Shown: in pieces, positions 35,536-45,815 of the stretch
How the letters are laid out: every line of letters begins with the position of its first letter
How positions within the stretch are numbered: the stretch's first letter is position 1
DNA from: Geobacter sp.
Lineage (GTDB): Bacteria > Desulfobacterota > Desulfuromonadia > Geobacterales > DSM-12255
Direction: 5' to 3'
Length of the DNA stretch: 64,000 nucleotides
Assembly (NCBI GenBank): GCA_009684525.1
Contig: WKKR01000001.1
Location: forward strand, 1,355,614-1,419,613
Translations under genes and position numbers: made by a program
The notes under the pieces: generated by a model
The model's database searches: none
What the model saw: the letters and a program-made list of their open reading frames with translations, nothing else
Told to the model about the DNA's origin: nothing

Positions 35536-35607
35536 CCAGAAATGGTAACGGTTGTTGAAAACGAAGTTTCAGCGCAGCTAAAAGCAGCCATCTCGCCGCC
35601 GTCCTCG

Positions 35608-35672
35608 AAAAGCCTCCTTGTGCGGCGTAGCGCTGTTTATGCCCTGTGGGTACTACGCCTCCGCGGGGCTTT
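35608..35672. repeat. REP-like dyad
   Basis: AAAAGCC...GCGGCGTAG (35608-35630) and CTACGCC...GGGGCTTT (35653-35672) form a long imperfect hairpin in the 200-nt gap between a cupin gene and the PilZ gene. I recall similar GCGGCGTA...TACGCC elements in Geobacter genomes. It may act as a terminator or REP-like repeat. Confidence 0.55.
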
Positions 35673-35738
35673 CTGCGGGTGCGACGATCTGACCGCTTTT
35701 GAACAACCTGTTCGAACCGGTACAGAGGGAGAAACTGG

Positions 35739-36098
35739 CTAGGAGGCGCTCCCCTCGGCGCAGCGGTGGAAATCGTCCTGGAAGCGGATAATGTCGTCCT
35801 CCCCCAGATATTCGCCGCTCTGCACCTCGATGATCACCAGCGGGATCATGCCCGGATTTTCCAGACGGTGGCTCTCGCCGATCGGAATAAAGGTCGACTC
35901 GTTGATGTTGACCATATATTCGCGCTCGCCGCAGGTCACCTTGGCAGTGCCGGAGACCACGATCCAGTGTTCGCTCCGGTGGTGATGCTTCTGCAGCGAC
36001 AGCCGCTTGCCCGGCAGCACCTCGATCCGTTTGATCTTGTAGTTCCTGTTCTCTTCCAGGACCGTATAGGTCCCCCAGGGCCGTTCACCTCGCTCCAC
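35739..36098 (-). CDS. Cupin mannose-6-phosphate isomerase-like protein
   Basis: The 119-residue single cupin has the type II phosphomannose isomerase pattern: RPWGTYTVLEENRNYKIKRI, then the metal-binding KHHHRSEHWIVVSGTA and a second motif, FIPIGESHRLENPG. It matches the C-terminal half of bifunctional ManC/ManA enzymes. Together with manC at 32214 it may supply GDP-mannose. Activity without the partner domain is unproven. Confidence 0.85.
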   Translation of the reverse strand: MERGERPWGTYTVLEENRNYKIKRIEVLPGKRLSLQKHHHRSEHWIVVSGTAKVTCGEREYMVNINESTFIPIGESHRLENPGMIPLVIIEVQSGEYLGEDDIIRFQDDFHRCAEGSAS

Positions 36099-36155
36099 GG
36101 GCCATCTCCTTTGTCGTGAAATTCCAACTCCCCCGCAGCTGGATACCTTCGGGGT

Positions 36156-36995
36156 TTAAGCCGCGTTCTCCCGGCGCAACTGAAGGTACTGACCGAGCGC
36201 CTTCTGCCAGGGTTGGAGCTGAAAGCCGGTGTCCTGCACCAGTTTGCCGCACTCCAGGGTGGAATAGAGCGGCCGCCGCGCCGGGCGACCCAGCTGCTCC
36301 GTGTTGAGCGGGTTGACCCGCACCGAAAGGCCGGCCTCGGCAAAGATCGTCCGGGCGAATTCGTTCCAGGTGCAAAAACCGCTGTTTGCGGCATGGTAGA
36401 TGCCGCTGCAGTCCCGTTCGATGAGCACCCGGATGGCGCGGGCAAGGTCCACCGTCCAGGTGGGGGACCCGACCTGGTCGTTCACCACAGCCAGCTCGTC
36501 CTTTTCCCGGCCCAAGCGGAGCATGGTTTCGACGAAGTTCTTGCCATGCAAGCCGTAGAGCCACTGGGTCCGGACGATCAACGCCCCGGGCGCGAACCGG
36601 GCATTCATCTCGCCGGCGAGCTTTGACTCGCCATAGACGCTCAAGGGGGCGACAGGATCATCCTCCAGGTAGGGAGTCCCCTTGTTGCCGTCGAACACAT
36701 AATCGGTGCTCACCTGCACCAGCTTGGCACCGCTCTCCTTGGCAGCCATGGCGAGAATCGCCACCCCTTCGCCATTGACCTGCATCGCCAGTTCCGCCTG
36801 GGTCTCGCAGCCATCCACATCGGTATAGGCAGCGGCATTGACGATTACCTGCGGCCGGTACCGCCCCACCACCTCCAGCACCGACTCGAACGAAGTGATA
36901 TCGATCTCGGGCAGGTCCACACCCCGCACCTCACCGGGCAGGACCTCCATCAGGTCGCGCCCCAGCATCCCCTCCGCTCCGACAACAAGAATCAT
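36156..36995 (-). CDS. rfbD: dTDP-4-dehydrorhamnose reductase
   Basis: RfbD reduces dTDP-4-keto-L-rhamnose to dTDP-rhamnose. The 279-residue Rossmann protein starts MILVVGAEGMLGRDL (NADPH loop GxxGxxG). It has STDYVFDGNKGTPYLEDD and the catalytic YGESKLAGE (Tyr/Lys). It follows rfbB on the same strand by about 70 nt. rfbA and rfbC are not in the window. Confidence 0.93.
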   Translation of the reverse strand: MILVVGAEGMLGRDLMEVLPGEVRGVDLPEIDITSFESVLEVVGRYRPQVIVNAAAYTDVDGCETQAELAMQVNGEGVAILAMAAKESGAKLVQVSTDYVFDGNKGTPYLEDDPVAPLSVYGESKLAGEMNARFAPGALIVRTQWLYGLHGKNFVETMLRLGREKDELAVVNDQVGSPTWTVDLARAIRVLIERDCSGIYHAANSGFCTWNEFARTIFAEAGLSVRVNPLNTEQLGRPARRPLYSTLECGKLVQDTGFQLQPWQKALGQYLQLRRENAA

Positions 36996-37065
36996 GCACT
37001 CTCTCCCTGACCGTTATTTCCACTCGACTTCAGACCTGTCTCTCTGCCCATGCCCGGCAGTCGGG

Positions 37066-38142
37066 TTACTGCCCCTCTCCGTACTGGCTCGAATAGTAGT
37101 CGCGATACGCCCCGGAGGTCACGTCGGCCACCCACTCCTGGTTGGCCAGATACCAGTCGATGGTCTCGGCGATACCCCGCTCGAAGGTGTAGGAAGGCTC
37201 CCAGCCCAGGGTGGCGCGGATCTTTGCCGCATCGATGGCATAGCGGCGGTCGTGTCCGGGCCGGTCCTTGACAAAGGTGATCAGCCCCCGGTTTTCACCG
37301 TCAGCCCGGCCGAGCCGTTCGTCGAGCAGATCGCAGACCAGGTTGACGATGTCGATGTTCTTCCATTCGTTGTTGCCGCCGATATTGAAGACCTGGCCCG
37401 GCTCGCCGCGCTTCAGCACCTGCTCGATCGCCTCGGCATGATCGCACACGTGGAGCCAGTCGCGGACATTCTGGCCGTCGCCGTAGACCGGCAGGGGCTT
37501 GCGGGCGACGATATTGTGGATCAGGAGCGGGATCAGCTTTTCCGGGAACTGGTAGGGGCCATAATTATTGGAACAACGCGTGGTGAGGACCGGCATGCCA
37601 TAGGTTTCGTGATAGGCCCGCACCAGCAAATCCGCACCGGCCTTGCTGGCTGAATAGGGAGAATTGGCGGCCAGCGGGGTCCCTTCCGTGAAGAAGCCTG
37701 TCGCTCCAAGGCTCCCGTAGACCTCATCCGTGGAAACCTGCAGATAGCGGAACCTGGAGCGCACCCCCGATTGCCAGTGCTTGCGCGACTCTTCCAGCAG
37801 CACCTGGGTCCCCAGCACGTTGGTCCTGATGAAGATCTCCGGGCCGCTGATGGAGCGGTCCACATGGGATTCGGCGGCAAAATGAACCACTGCGTCGATC
37901 GACTCTTCCTTGAGGAGGTTCGCCACCAACGCGGCATCACCGATATCCCCCCGCACGAAGCGGTAAGACGGGTTCCCTTCGATCCCCTTCAGGTTCTCCA
38001 GGTTTCCGGCATAGGTCAACAGGTCCAAGTTGACCACCCGGCAGCCGGGATTGGCAGCGAGAAACGAATGGATGAAATTGGCCCCGATAAACCCTGCGCC
38101 GCCGGTCACGAGCAGTGCGCAAGGGGTGGATGGTGCTGTCAT
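37066..38142 (-). CDS. rfbB: dTDP-glucose 4,6-dehydratase
   Basis: RfbB makes dTDP-4-keto-6-deoxyglucose. The 358-residue short-chain dehydrogenase has the NAD loop LVTGGAGFIGANFIHSF, the segment FAAESHVDRSISGPEIF and the catalytic YSASKAGADLLVRAYHETYG. GNVRDWL-like RDWLHVCDHAEAI follows. Length is normal. It sits upstream of rfbD and 27 nt from the lptD stop. Confidence 0.95.
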   Translation of the reverse strand: MTAPSTPCALLVTGGAGFIGANFIHSFLAANPGCRVVNLDLLTYAGNLENLKGIEGNPSYRFVRGDIGDAALVANLLKEESIDAVVHFAAESHVDRSISGPEIFIRTNVLGTQVLLEESRKHWQSGVRSRFRYLQVSTDEVYGSLGATGFFTEGTPLAANSPYSASKAGADLLVRAYHETYGMPVLTTRCSNNYGPYQFPEKLIPLLIHNIVARKPLPVYGDGQNVRDWLHVCDHAEAIEQVLKRGEPGQVFNIGGNNEWKNIDIVNLVCDLLDERLGRADGENRGLITFVKDRPGHDRRYAIDAAKIRATLGWEPSYTFERGIAETIDWYLANQEWVADVTSGAYRDYYSSQYGEGQ

Positions 38143-38169
38143 GGCGGTCCTCCGGTAGTAGCTTTCGGC

Positions 38170-40218
38170 TCAGAACGTTTTGACCTTGCCCAGGTTGCCG
38201 ATGCCCGCAAGGCTGAAGCTGACCAGGAATTCGCGGTTATCGGGCCGGTCGCGGTAGGTAAAGGTGACGCTCCAGCATTGATGACGGTACTCAAGGGCAT
38301 AGAAGGACTCCAGGAAGCCCTGCCGGTCAAGGGAATATCGGCTAGTGTAATTGAAAATCAAGGGTTTGACAAGGCTGAGCCCCAGCTTCCCCTCCAGGTA
38401 GTCGACAGTCCCTTCGATGCGGCGATAGCCGATCCCCACCAGGTTCCCCTGGTCGTCATGCAGGTCGGCTGTGAGCGCGGCAGTGGTCACGTCCCCACGA
38501 TAGGGCGAGATCCGGCCGTCGGCCTCGATCAGGAGATTTTTGTTCGGTTGCAGACGCAGTTCCAGGCGGAGATCGGTCAGGCTTCTGTCGCTGTCGGCGC
38601 CATGGAGCAGATCGCGCCGGCCGCCGCTCAATTGATACCCCTGGCTGAGCCTGGCCAAAAGGATTTCACGGTATTCCACCCCGTCAGGCCGCTCCGAACG
38701 GCCAGTCAGGGAGTTGGTAAGCGCCCAGCCGATGAGGTTCTGGCCAACCACCCGGTCGTCGTAATCAAAAAACGGCAACCCTGCCTGGTCTTTTTCCTGG
38801 ACGAACGAGTAGGAGATCGACGGCTCCAGCAAGTGCTTTAGCCGGGAGAACCCGCCAATGCCCGCATCGTAGACCCGGTCGAAGGAGGCCGAGGCCATGG
38901 CACCGGCCAGTGCCAGGCCGGTGCTCGGAGCCCCCTCCCCTGCACCGTCCGAGGCCTGATAGATCCGCTGCTGATACCCCCCCCAGGCAGAGAGCGCCAG
39001 CCCCTGGGGCAGGTCGGCATTCCAGGTGAGTTTCGGCTGGAGGATGAACCGCTGTCCGACAAGACCTTCGCGGCGATAGAAATTGGTGAACCTGCTGTCG
39101 AGGCCGGCATAGAGTGGCAGGCTCCCGAGCCGGCTGCCGACGCCGGTCAGGGTCAGTTCGGGGAGCCGCTGCAGGGTCAGGCTGTTGTCCGTATCCTCCA
39201 GGGAGTTCATGAAACGGGTCTCACCGGCCAGATACCAGCTCTCCCAGCGCTTGGTGAGCGAAACCGAGGAATCCAGCGACTGCCGGTTGTAGTCGCCGCT
39301 CGCCTCGCCGAAATCGCGGTAAAAGGCACGGTCCGTGGCCAGGGTAAGGTCCGCGTTGAAGTCGATCTGCGGGGTCACCACCTGCTTTGCCGTGCCGGAG
39401 AGGTTGAGCCGCTCCCGTTGCAGGTCGGTATCGTAGATGGCATAGAGACGACCGCTGCCGTGGCTGCCCGATTCACCCAGGTAGGCGGCGTCGATGCCTG
39501 CGCCGACGCCGCGCTTCGTCTGGATGTCCAGGTCGAAGACCGCCTCGGAGCTGGGAGATATGGCCCAGTAGTAAGGGATATCGACAGAGACCCCCTTCTT
39601 GGTGGAGCTGCCGAGGCGGGGGAAGAGAAACCCGGACTGGCGTTCCCTTTTAACCGGGAAGAGGATGTAGGGGGTATAGAGGAGCGGCACGCCGGCGACG
39701 GAGAAGACCACGTTCTTACCGGTGGCATACCCTTCGACGGTCACGTCCAGGTCGCTGGCAGTGAATTCCCAGCTGGGCGGGTCGGCGTCGCAGGTGGTGA
39801 ACGAACCCCGCTCCAAGCGGTACTCATCGTCGCCATGCTTTTCCAGGCGGGCACCCTTGACCCTGAGGTTCCCCTCGCCGGTCTTCAGTCGGGCATTGAC
39901 CGCCTCCCCCTGCTGGGTTGCCAGATTGAGATAGAGACTGTCGGACGTCAGTTCGGCATCCCCCCGCAGCAGCTTCACCCGGCCCGTGGCATTGGCCGTG
40001 TCGATGCTCTGCCGGTAGTCTGCCTCGTCCGCAAGGAGGGAATAGCCCTGCCAGTCGATCCGCACATCCCCCTTGGCCCGAATGGTGTCATTGGCCCGTT
40101 CGTGCACCAGGGAATCAGCGGTGATCCGGACCGCCTGGTCGCTGTCGGCAGCACCGGCATGAAGCGGCGCCAGCAACAGCGCGCCGAGCAGGGCAGATCC
40201 GCGAGTGATGCGCATCAT
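38170..40218 (-). CDS. lptD: LPS-assembly outer-membrane protein LptD
   Basis: LptD inserts lipopolysaccharide into the outer leaflet. The 682-residue product has a signal peptide (ALLLAPLHAGAA), an OstA/LptA-like periplasmic domain (about 25-140; ITADSLVHERANDTIRAKGD) and a long beta barrel with alternating strands. The start overlaps the folC stop as ATGA with GTGAGGGG upstream. It is shorter than E. coli LptD (784) but in the range of Geobacter homologs. Confidence 0.88.
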   Translation of the reverse strand: MMRITRGSALLGALLLAPLHAGAADSDQAVRITADSLVHERANDTIRAKGDVRIDWQGYSLLADEADYRQSIDTANATGRVKLLRGDAELTSDSLYLNLATQQGEAVNARLKTGEGNLRVKGARLEKHGDDEYRLERGSFTTCDADPPSWEFTASDLDVTVEGYATGKNVVFSVAGVPLLYTPYILFPVKRERQSGFLFPRLGSSTKKGVSVDIPYYWAISPSSEAVFDLDIQTKRGVGAGIDAAYLGESGSHGSGRLYAIYDTDLQRERLNLSGTAKQVVTPQIDFNADLTLATDRAFYRDFGEASGDYNRQSLDSSVSLTKRWESWYLAGETRFMNSLEDTDNSLTLQRLPELTLTGVGSRLGSLPLYAGLDSRFTNFYRREGLVGQRFILQPKLTWNADLPQGLALSAWGGYQQRIYQASDGAGEGAPSTGLALAGAMASASFDRVYDAGIGGFSRLKHLLEPSISYSFVQEKDQAGLPFFDYDDRVVGQNLIGWALTNSLTGRSERPDGVEYREILLARLSQGYQLSGGRRDLLHGADSDRSLTDLRLELRLQPNKNLLIEADGRISPYRGDVTTAALTADLHDDQGNLVGIGYRRIEGTVDYLEGKLGLSLVKPLIFNYTSRYSLDRQGFLESFYALEYRHQCWSVTFTYRDRPDNREFLVSFSLAGIGNLGKVKTF

Positions 40219-41492
40219 CCCCTCACCTGCAGACACGGCCTGGAAAGGAGCCAGGCACGTGCTTCGCCGACAACGAAGAGCGAACCGCAGACCAGCACCA
40301 GGTCGTCCGCTGCTGCCGTGGCCATGGCCTGACTGAGCCCATCCGCCACCCTGCCGGCCACCGTGCAGGGGATACGGCGCTCTGCCACCAGGTGGGCCAG
40401 CGCATGGGGAGTCATGGCCCGCTCCATGGCCGCTGCCACGGCAAACACCCGGCTCGCCAGCGGAAGCAGCGGGTCGAGGATCGCTGCCGCATCCTTGTCC
40501 CCCATCACGCCGGTCACCAGGATCAGACGCTGCCGTGGCAGATCCGCCAGTGAACCGGCCAGGGCTCGACTGCCGGCTGGGTTGTGGGCGCCATCAAGCA
40601 GCACCGGCGGGGGGCCGGCAAACAGTTCCATCCGTCCGGGCCATTTCGCCTGCGCCACCCCTTGCCGCAACGCCTGCAGGGGTATGCTGGCCACCCCTTC
40701 CGCAGCGAGGATCTCGGCGGCAGCCAGAGCGCAGGCGGCGTTCCCTGCCTGGTGCCGGCCGAAGAGCCCTGGCCGGAGATCGGTCAGGTCGGTGTGTAGG
40801 CCGTGGTAGACCAGGTCATCCCCCTGCCAGGATGCGGAAAAATCCCGCCCCGCCATGTAGAGCCGGGCTCCGGCAGCAGTTGCGGCATCCGCCAGGACGT
40901 CGGCGGCTTCGCTTTCCTGCCCGGCAGAGACCACCGGCCGATCTTTTCTTATGATCCCGGCCTTTTCCCGTGCAATAGCCGTCAAGGTGTCTCCCAGGTA
41001 TTCGCAATGGTCGTAACTGATCGGCGTGAGCACCGACAGGAGCGGATCTGCGGTATTGGTGGCATCGGAGCGCCCCCCCATGCCCGCCTCCATCACCAGC
41101 AGATCGACCTTTTCCCGGGCAAAATAGTGCAGCGCCATGGCAGTGACGATCTCGAAAAAGGTGGTTTCAGGTGGGGCGACGGCCAAGACTTCGGCGGCAA
41201 GCTCCGTTACCTCGGCTTCGCCGATCTCGCGACCGTTGATCAGAAAGCGCTCGGTGAAGCTGATGAGATGGGGAGAGGTGAAGAGCCCGACCTTCAGGCC
41301 GGCAGCGGCAAGGATCGAGGAGAGAAAGGCTGCCGTGGACCCTTTGCCGTTGGTGCCGGCAATGGAGACCGTGCGGACCCTCTGTTGGGGATTCCCCAGC
41401 CGGGCCAGCAGGGTTGTTATCCGCTCCAGGCCGGGACGGATACCGAACCGGGTCAGGCCGAAGATGTGCGCGAGGGTCTCCTGGTAGGTCAT
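40215..41492 (-). CDS. folC: Bifunctional folylpolyglutamate/dihydrofolate synthase
   Basis: FolC adds glutamates to folates. The 425-residue product has the Mur-ligase-type P-loop SIAGTNGKGSTAAFLSS (residues about 43-59), the SPHLISFTERF segment and LVMEAGMGGRSDATN. It closes with DGAHNPAGSRAL. The start at 41492 begins MTYQETLAHIFGL; an in-frame ATG at 41576 is less likely because it extends past the family N-terminus. It is coupled to lptD downstream. Confidence 0.93.
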   Translation of the reverse strand: MTYQETLAHIFGLTRFGIRPGLERITTLLARLGNPQQRVRTVSIAGTNGKGSTAAFLSSILAAAGLKVGLFTSPHLISFTERFLINGREIGEAEVTELAAEVLAVAPPETTFFEIVTAMALHYFAREKVDLLVMEAGMGGRSDATNTADPLLSVLTPISYDHCEYLGDTLTAIAREKAGIIRKDRPVVSAGQESEAADVLADAATAAGARLYMAGRDFSASWQGDDLVYHGLHTDLTDLRPGLFGRHQAGNAACALAAAEILAAEGVASIPLQALRQGVAQAKWPGRMELFAGPPPVLLDGAHNPAGSRALAGSLADLPRQRLILVTGVMGDKDAAAILDPLLPLASRVFAVAAAMERAMTPHALAHLVAERRIPCTVAGRVADGLSQAMATAAADDLVLVCGSLFVVGEARAWLLSRPCLQVRG

Positions 41493-41619
41493 GACAGGCG
41501 GGATTATAGGGAAACAGCGGTGAAAAGTCCATCTCTTGCTGCGCAAAGCATGCGGGGAGAGAGCCGGCAGCGGCATGCGCCGGGTCTTCCCTCCCTCGCC
41601 AGCCAGAACAGTGCCGCAG

Positions 41620-42471
41620 TTACCGGGGACGATAGAGCATGGAGAGAATATTGCCGATCGTCGCGCGCATATCCTTCCTCTCGACGATGATATCCACCAT
41701 GCCGTGGTCGAGCAGATACTCTGCCCGCTGGAACCCTTCGGGGAGTTTCTGCCGGATGGTCTGCTCGATGACCCTGGGGCCGGCGAAACCGATCAGCGCA
41801 CGGGGTTCGGCGATGTTGATGTCACCCAGCATAGCGAAACTGGCCGTTACCCCACCGGTGGTGGGATCGGTCAGGATGGAGAGGAACGGGAGCCCCTTGT
41901 CACGCAGTTTCGCAAGGGCTGCGGAGGTCTTGGCCATCTGCATCAGGGAGAGGATGCTCTCCTGCATCCGCGCCCCGCCCGACGCCGAGACGACGATCAC
42001 CGGGTGATGCTGCTCGATCCCCCGTTCGATGGCCCGGGTGATCTTCTCGCCGACCACGCTCCCCATGCTCCCGCCCATGAAGGAGAAATCGAAGACCGCC
42101 ATCTGCACCGGAATCCCTTCGATGGTGCCATAGCCGCAGATCACCGCATCCTTGGAGCCACCCTTGGCCAGGGTCGCATCGATCCGGTCCTGGTAACTCT
42201 TGGAATCCTTGAACTGCAGGAAGTCCACCGACACCATGGAGGCGTCAAACTCCTGGAAACTCCCCTGGTCGAGCAAGAGGTCCAGCCGGGCACGGGCGGA
42301 AATCCTGAAATGGAACGAGCATTTGGTGCAGACATTGAGGTTCTTCTCGATATCCTTCGAGATGATCACCTCGCCGCAGTTCTGGCATTTGGTCCACAAC
42401 CCCTCCGGGACCCGGACCTTCTTCTCTTCGCTGGGTGCTGCCTGCTCTTTGGCTTTTCTGAACCACGCCAT
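41620..42471 (-). CDS. accD: Acetyl-CoA carboxylase carboxyltransferase beta subunit
   Basis: AccD, with AccA, transfers the carboxyl group to acetyl-CoA in fatty-acid synthesis. The 283-residue product has the N-terminal zinc ribbon (TKCQNCGEVIISKDIEKNLN, then VCTKCSFHFRI). The crotonase-type core has GGSMGSVVGEKI and SGGARMQES. Position between folC and trpA matches common accD-folC pairing. Confidence 0.96.
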   Translation of the reverse strand: MAWFRKAKEQAAPSEEKKVRVPEGLWTKCQNCGEVIISKDIEKNLNVCTKCSFHFRISARARLDLLLDQGSFQEFDASMVSVDFLQFKDSKSYQDRIDATLAKGGSKDAVICGYGTIEGIPVQMAVFDFSFMGGSMGSVVGEKITRAIERGIEQHHPVIVVSASGGARMQESILSLMQMAKTSAALAKLRDKGLPFLSILTDPTTGGVTASFAMLGDINIAEPRALIGFAGPRVIEQTIRQKLPEGFQRAEYLLDHGMVDIIVERKDMRATIGNILSMLYRPR

Positions 42472-42614
42472 AATCTATGCCTCGCTTTAGGTAAACCGAA
42501 TAAGTTTAGTCGCAATAAAACCGCTTGGTAACAGAAATCAGCGGCTGTGTCAAGAAATGGCTCGTAGCCGGTGGTCAGCCGTGAACCCACCGCAGCCCCT
42601 GATGGTGCCAGCGG

Positions 42615-43415
42615 CTACGAACCGGCCGCCATTCCCTTCTTGAGATCGGCAATGCCCGCGGCCAGCCGCCTTTCCAGCTCTTCGCCCCGGTACTCCTCGA
42701 AGAGCTTGACCAGAGCGCTCCCCACCACCACGCCATCGGCCTGTGCAGCCAGCTGGCCAGCCTGTTCCGGGGTCGAGACGCCGAAACCGACAACCACCGG
42801 CATGGCGGTCCGCTGCCGGATCTCCGTCACCCGGTCGAGAACGCTTCCCGCAAGCTGCTGGCGGGCGCCGGTCACCCCGGTCACCGAAACATAGTAGAGA
42901 AAGCCGTTACCGAACCTGAGGACCTGCTCGATCCGGGCGTTGTCGGAAGTGGGGGTAAGAAGGAAGATGGTGGCGAGCCCCTCAGCATCGGCCAGTTTCT
43001 TGAAACCGGCCGCCTCTTCGGGGGGGAGGTCGACCAGCAGGACTCCGTCCACGCCCGCCCCGGCTGCATCACGGACAAACCGTTCCACCCCGTACTGCAT
43101 GACCGGGTTGAAATACCCCATCAGGACCAGAGGGACCTGCGACACGAGGCGCACCCGGCTGACCATCTCCAGGATCGCCTCCAGGGTGGTGCCGGCATGC
43201 AGAGCCCTTTCCGAAGCGCGCTGGATGGTGGGGCCATCGGCCATCGGGTCCGAAAAGGGGACCCCCAGCTCGATGATATCGGCCCCGGCCCCGGCCATCA
43301 GCGGGATCAGCCGCTCTGTTGCCGCCAGATCGGGATCGCCGGCCGTGATGAAGGTAATGAGGGCCGATGAACCTTCTCTGCGGACCCTGCCAAAGGTTTC
43401 GTCTATCCTGCCCAT
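42615..43415 (-). CDS. trpA: Tryptophan synthase alpha chain
   Basis: TrpA splits indole-3-glycerol phosphate to indole. The 266-residue TIM barrel carries [11 protein letters not shown], the catalytic Glu in [28 protein letters not shown] with the catalytic Asp, and a VTGVTGAR loop. The chosen ATG starts [12 protein letters not shown]; an in-frame upstream ATG at 43532 would add residues with no family features. It lies about 4.7 kb from trpB, behind a terminator. Confidence 0.94.
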   Translation of the reverse strand: MGRIDETFGRVRREGSSALITFITAGDPDLAATERLIPLMAGAGADIIELGVPFSDPMADGPTIQRASERALHAGTTLEAILEMVSRVRLVSQVPLVLMGYFNPVMQYGVERFVRDAAGAGVDGVLLVDLPPEEAAGFKKLADAEGLATIFLLTPTSDNARIEQVLRFGNGFLYYVSVTGVTGARQQLAGSVLDRVTEIRQRTAMPVVVGFGVSTPEQAGQLAAQADGVVVGSALVKLFEEYRGEELERRLAAGIADLKKGMAAGS

Positions 43416-43452
43416 GCGTTCGCTCCGGTCCAGTTCGCTCGTCCGGCAACAA

Positions 43453-43491
43453 AAAACTCCCCGTGTATCCGATATGATCCAGGGGAGTTTT
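43453..43491 (-). terminator. Hairpin between the chemoreceptor gene and trpA
   Basis: AAAACTCCCC (43453-43462) and GGGGAGTTTT (43482-43491) pair perfectly; read leftward the hairpin ends in T residues. It ends the chemoreceptor transcript 64 nt after its stop but is only 38 nt before trpA. So trpA either has a promoter inside or just after this hairpin, or depends on read-through. Confidence 0.8.
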
Positions 43492-43554
43492 GGCCGGGGG
43501 AGCAGTATAACAGCATTCGGCCGGTTAATCAATCGCTGTGACGTTATCGTCGCA

Positions 43555-45735
43555 TCAAACCTTGAAGCCGCTCAACTCGCTCTGGAAGACATCGATCTGG
43601 CCGGACAGGTTGTTGACCGCCTCGTCAAGCACCTTGGTGGCGGACATGTTGGTCTGGGTCGACTGCTGGATATCCCGTACGGCATGGACGATCTGCTCGC
43701 TGCCGCGGCGCTGCTCGTCGGTGGCCACCTTGATCTGATGGATCATGCCGGTGATATTCTCGGTCGCCTGGGCGATAAAGTTCCCCACCTTGGCCTGTTC
43801 ACGCGTGGAGCGCCGAACCTCGCCAGTCAGCCCCTTCATCCGTTCCACCGCCACCATGATCATGTCGCTGCCTCGCGACTGCTCGCCGGTGGCCCTGGCG
43901 ATCTGGCTCACCATCTCCGAGACCTGCTCCATGGCCTCGCGGATCATCTGGCTCCCCTTGGCCTGCTCGATGGTGGCGCGGGCGATCTCCCCCATCCGGT
44001 CGGTGGATTTCTGCACCCCGACAACGATCTTGTTCAGCGCCTCTCCAGACTTCTGCGACAGGAGCTCACCGTTGGCGATGCTCTTCTCCGCCATGCTGAT
44101 CGACTCGACCGCCCGGTGGGTTTCGTCCTGGACCCCCTTGATGACCTGGGATATCTCGCGGGTCGAGGTGCTGGTCCGTTCGGCCAGTTCCTTGATCTCG
44201 TCGGCCACAACCGCAAACCCCTTGCCGTAGGAACCTGCCTGTGCAGCGATGATGGCGGCATTGAGGGCCAGGAGGTTGGTCTGCTCGGCGACCTCGTCGA
44301 TGACGAGGAGGATCTTGCCGATGTCTTCCGCCTTTGAATAGAGCGACTCGATGGACTCGGAGGTGATCTTCGACGCCCGGCGAATCTCGTTGATCCCCAG
44401 GATGGTCGCCTCGACCGACTGCTTGCCCGACTCCGCATCGCTGCGGACCTCGTCGGAGATGGCAACAGTGTCCAGGGCATTCCTCTCAACCTGCTTGATG
44501 GAGCTGTCCATCTGGGCGATGGAGCAGGCCGTAGTGGTGGAGGCATCCATGAGCCTCTGGACGTTGCCGCCGATCTGCTTGACCGACGCGGCCATCTCCA
44601 CGATGGAGGCACTCACGTCCTCGACAGACTGGGCCAGGGTGTCCACATTCAGCGCCACCTCTTCGATACTGGCAGCCATCTGCAGGATGGAAGAGGAACT
44701 TTCCGAAGCTGAGACCGACAGCTTGTCCACGCTCTGCCCCACCCGCTTCACCGAAGAACTGATTTCGATCACTGCCGAAGAGGTCTCGTTCACCCCTTTT
44801 GCCTGAATACCGGCAGCGCTGATGACCTGGTAGGACGCATCGGTAATCTTCGCCGATATCCCTTTCAGCTCAAGAGTGGAACGGTTAACCTTGACGACCA
44901 TCTCACAGAGGCGCTCGACCATGAGGTTGAAGTCGGAACTCAGCTTGCCCAGTTCGTCGCCGGAATCGATCTCGACTGTGACGCGCAGGTCTCCTTCGGC
45001 GCCGCGGTCCAGGGCATGCCCCATCTTCTTGATCCGCCTGACAATGTAGCGGGTCGTCAGGATGCCGAGGAGGATGGCAGCGCCAATGGCCAGCAAAATG
45101 GCCGCCATGAACGCAAAGGGAGCCCATCGCTGGATATCGCCGACTTCTTTGTTGGCCTCGGTGATCTGGGAACCGATGGCCACCAGCAGATCGTCAACGA
45201 TCTCTTTGGCCTTGTCGTTGGCTTGGGCGAGATCCTCCTCAGCCAGCTTGTGGAGCCGCACGCTGGAAAGTGCCGTCGCGCCTCCCCCACTCAGCAGCCG
45301 TTTCTTGGTCGAGATCAGCTCCTCAGCCACGCCCTCGAACTTCGCCCAAGCCTGCAGGGCGCTGGCGGTCCGCTGCTCGATGACGCCCCCCTTGGGCGCG
45401 GCCTTGATCCCGAGCTTCGCATTCCCCTTGAGAAGGATTTCGCACTGGCTCCGGAACAGATCCCGCTTCATCCGGTAGTCTTCGACATATCCCTCGAACC
45501 TGGCCGCATCATCCTGGATCAGGGCAGCCTGCAACAGATAGACATGGCAGACCTTCTGGGCAACCGCCATGAGTAGAACCAGTTTCTGCTGGTTGGTGAG
45601 ATTCTGCAGCATGTTCTGGGTCCTGTCGCCTACCCGGTTCAGGGTTATGGCGCCGAAGATGCCGGTTATGCCGACGATCAGCGCCATGATCAGGAAGGAT
45701 CCGATAAGTCTCTGGCCGAGCTTTACATTCTTCAT
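43555..45735 (-). CDS. Methyl-accepting chemotaxis protein
   Basis: The 726-residue chemoreceptor has an N-terminal membrane helix (about 9-31). A periplasmic four-helix-type sensor of about 170 residues follows, then a second helix ([20 protein letters not shown]), HAMP, and a long signalling coiled coil. The hairpin tip carries [19 protein letters not shown], then [20 protein letters not shown]. It differs from the usual EAARAGE consensus (IAAQAGS), so receptor clustering residues may vary. It likely feeds a CheA pathway encoded elsewhere. Confidence 0.92.
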   Translation of the reverse strand: MKNVKLGQRLIGSFLIMALIVGITGIFGAITLNRVGDRTQNMLQNLTNQQKLVLLMAVAQKVCHVYLLQAALIQDDAARFEGYVEDYRMKRDLFRSQCEILLKGNAKLGIKAAPKGGVIEQRTASALQAWAKFEGVAEELISTKKRLLSGGGATALSSVRLHKLAEEDLAQANDKAKEIVDDLLVAIGSQITEANKEVGDIQRWAPFAFMAAILLAIGAAILLGILTTRYIVRRIKKMGHALDRGAEGDLRVTVEIDSGDELGKLSSDFNLMVERLCEMVVKVNRSTLELKGISAKITDASYQVISAAGIQAKGVNETSSAVIEISSSVKRVGQSVDKLSVSASESSSSILQMAASIEEVALNVDTLAQSVEDVSASIVEMAASVKQIGGNVQRLMDASTTTACSIAQMDSSIKQVERNALDTVAISDEVRSDAESGKQSVEATILGINEIRRASKITSESIESLYSKAEDIGKILLVIDEVAEQTNLLALNAAIIAAQAGSYGKGFAVVADEIKELAERTSTSTREISQVIKGVQDETHRAVESISMAEKSIANGELLSQKSGEALNKIVVGVQKSTDRMGEIARATIEQAKGSQMIREAMEQVSEMVSQIARATGEQSRGSDMIMVAVERMKGLTGEVRRSTREQAKVGNFIAQATENITGMIHQIKVATDEQRRGSEQIVHAVRDIQQSTQTNMSATKVLDEAVNNLSGQIDVFQSELSGFKV

Positions 45736-45815
45736 GTTGTGTCCCGTTTTCGTATGATCTCAACCGTGGTTATGCCTGCAGAGTCAGACGCCCCGCTCAA
45801 CCCGATCGCCCCCTG

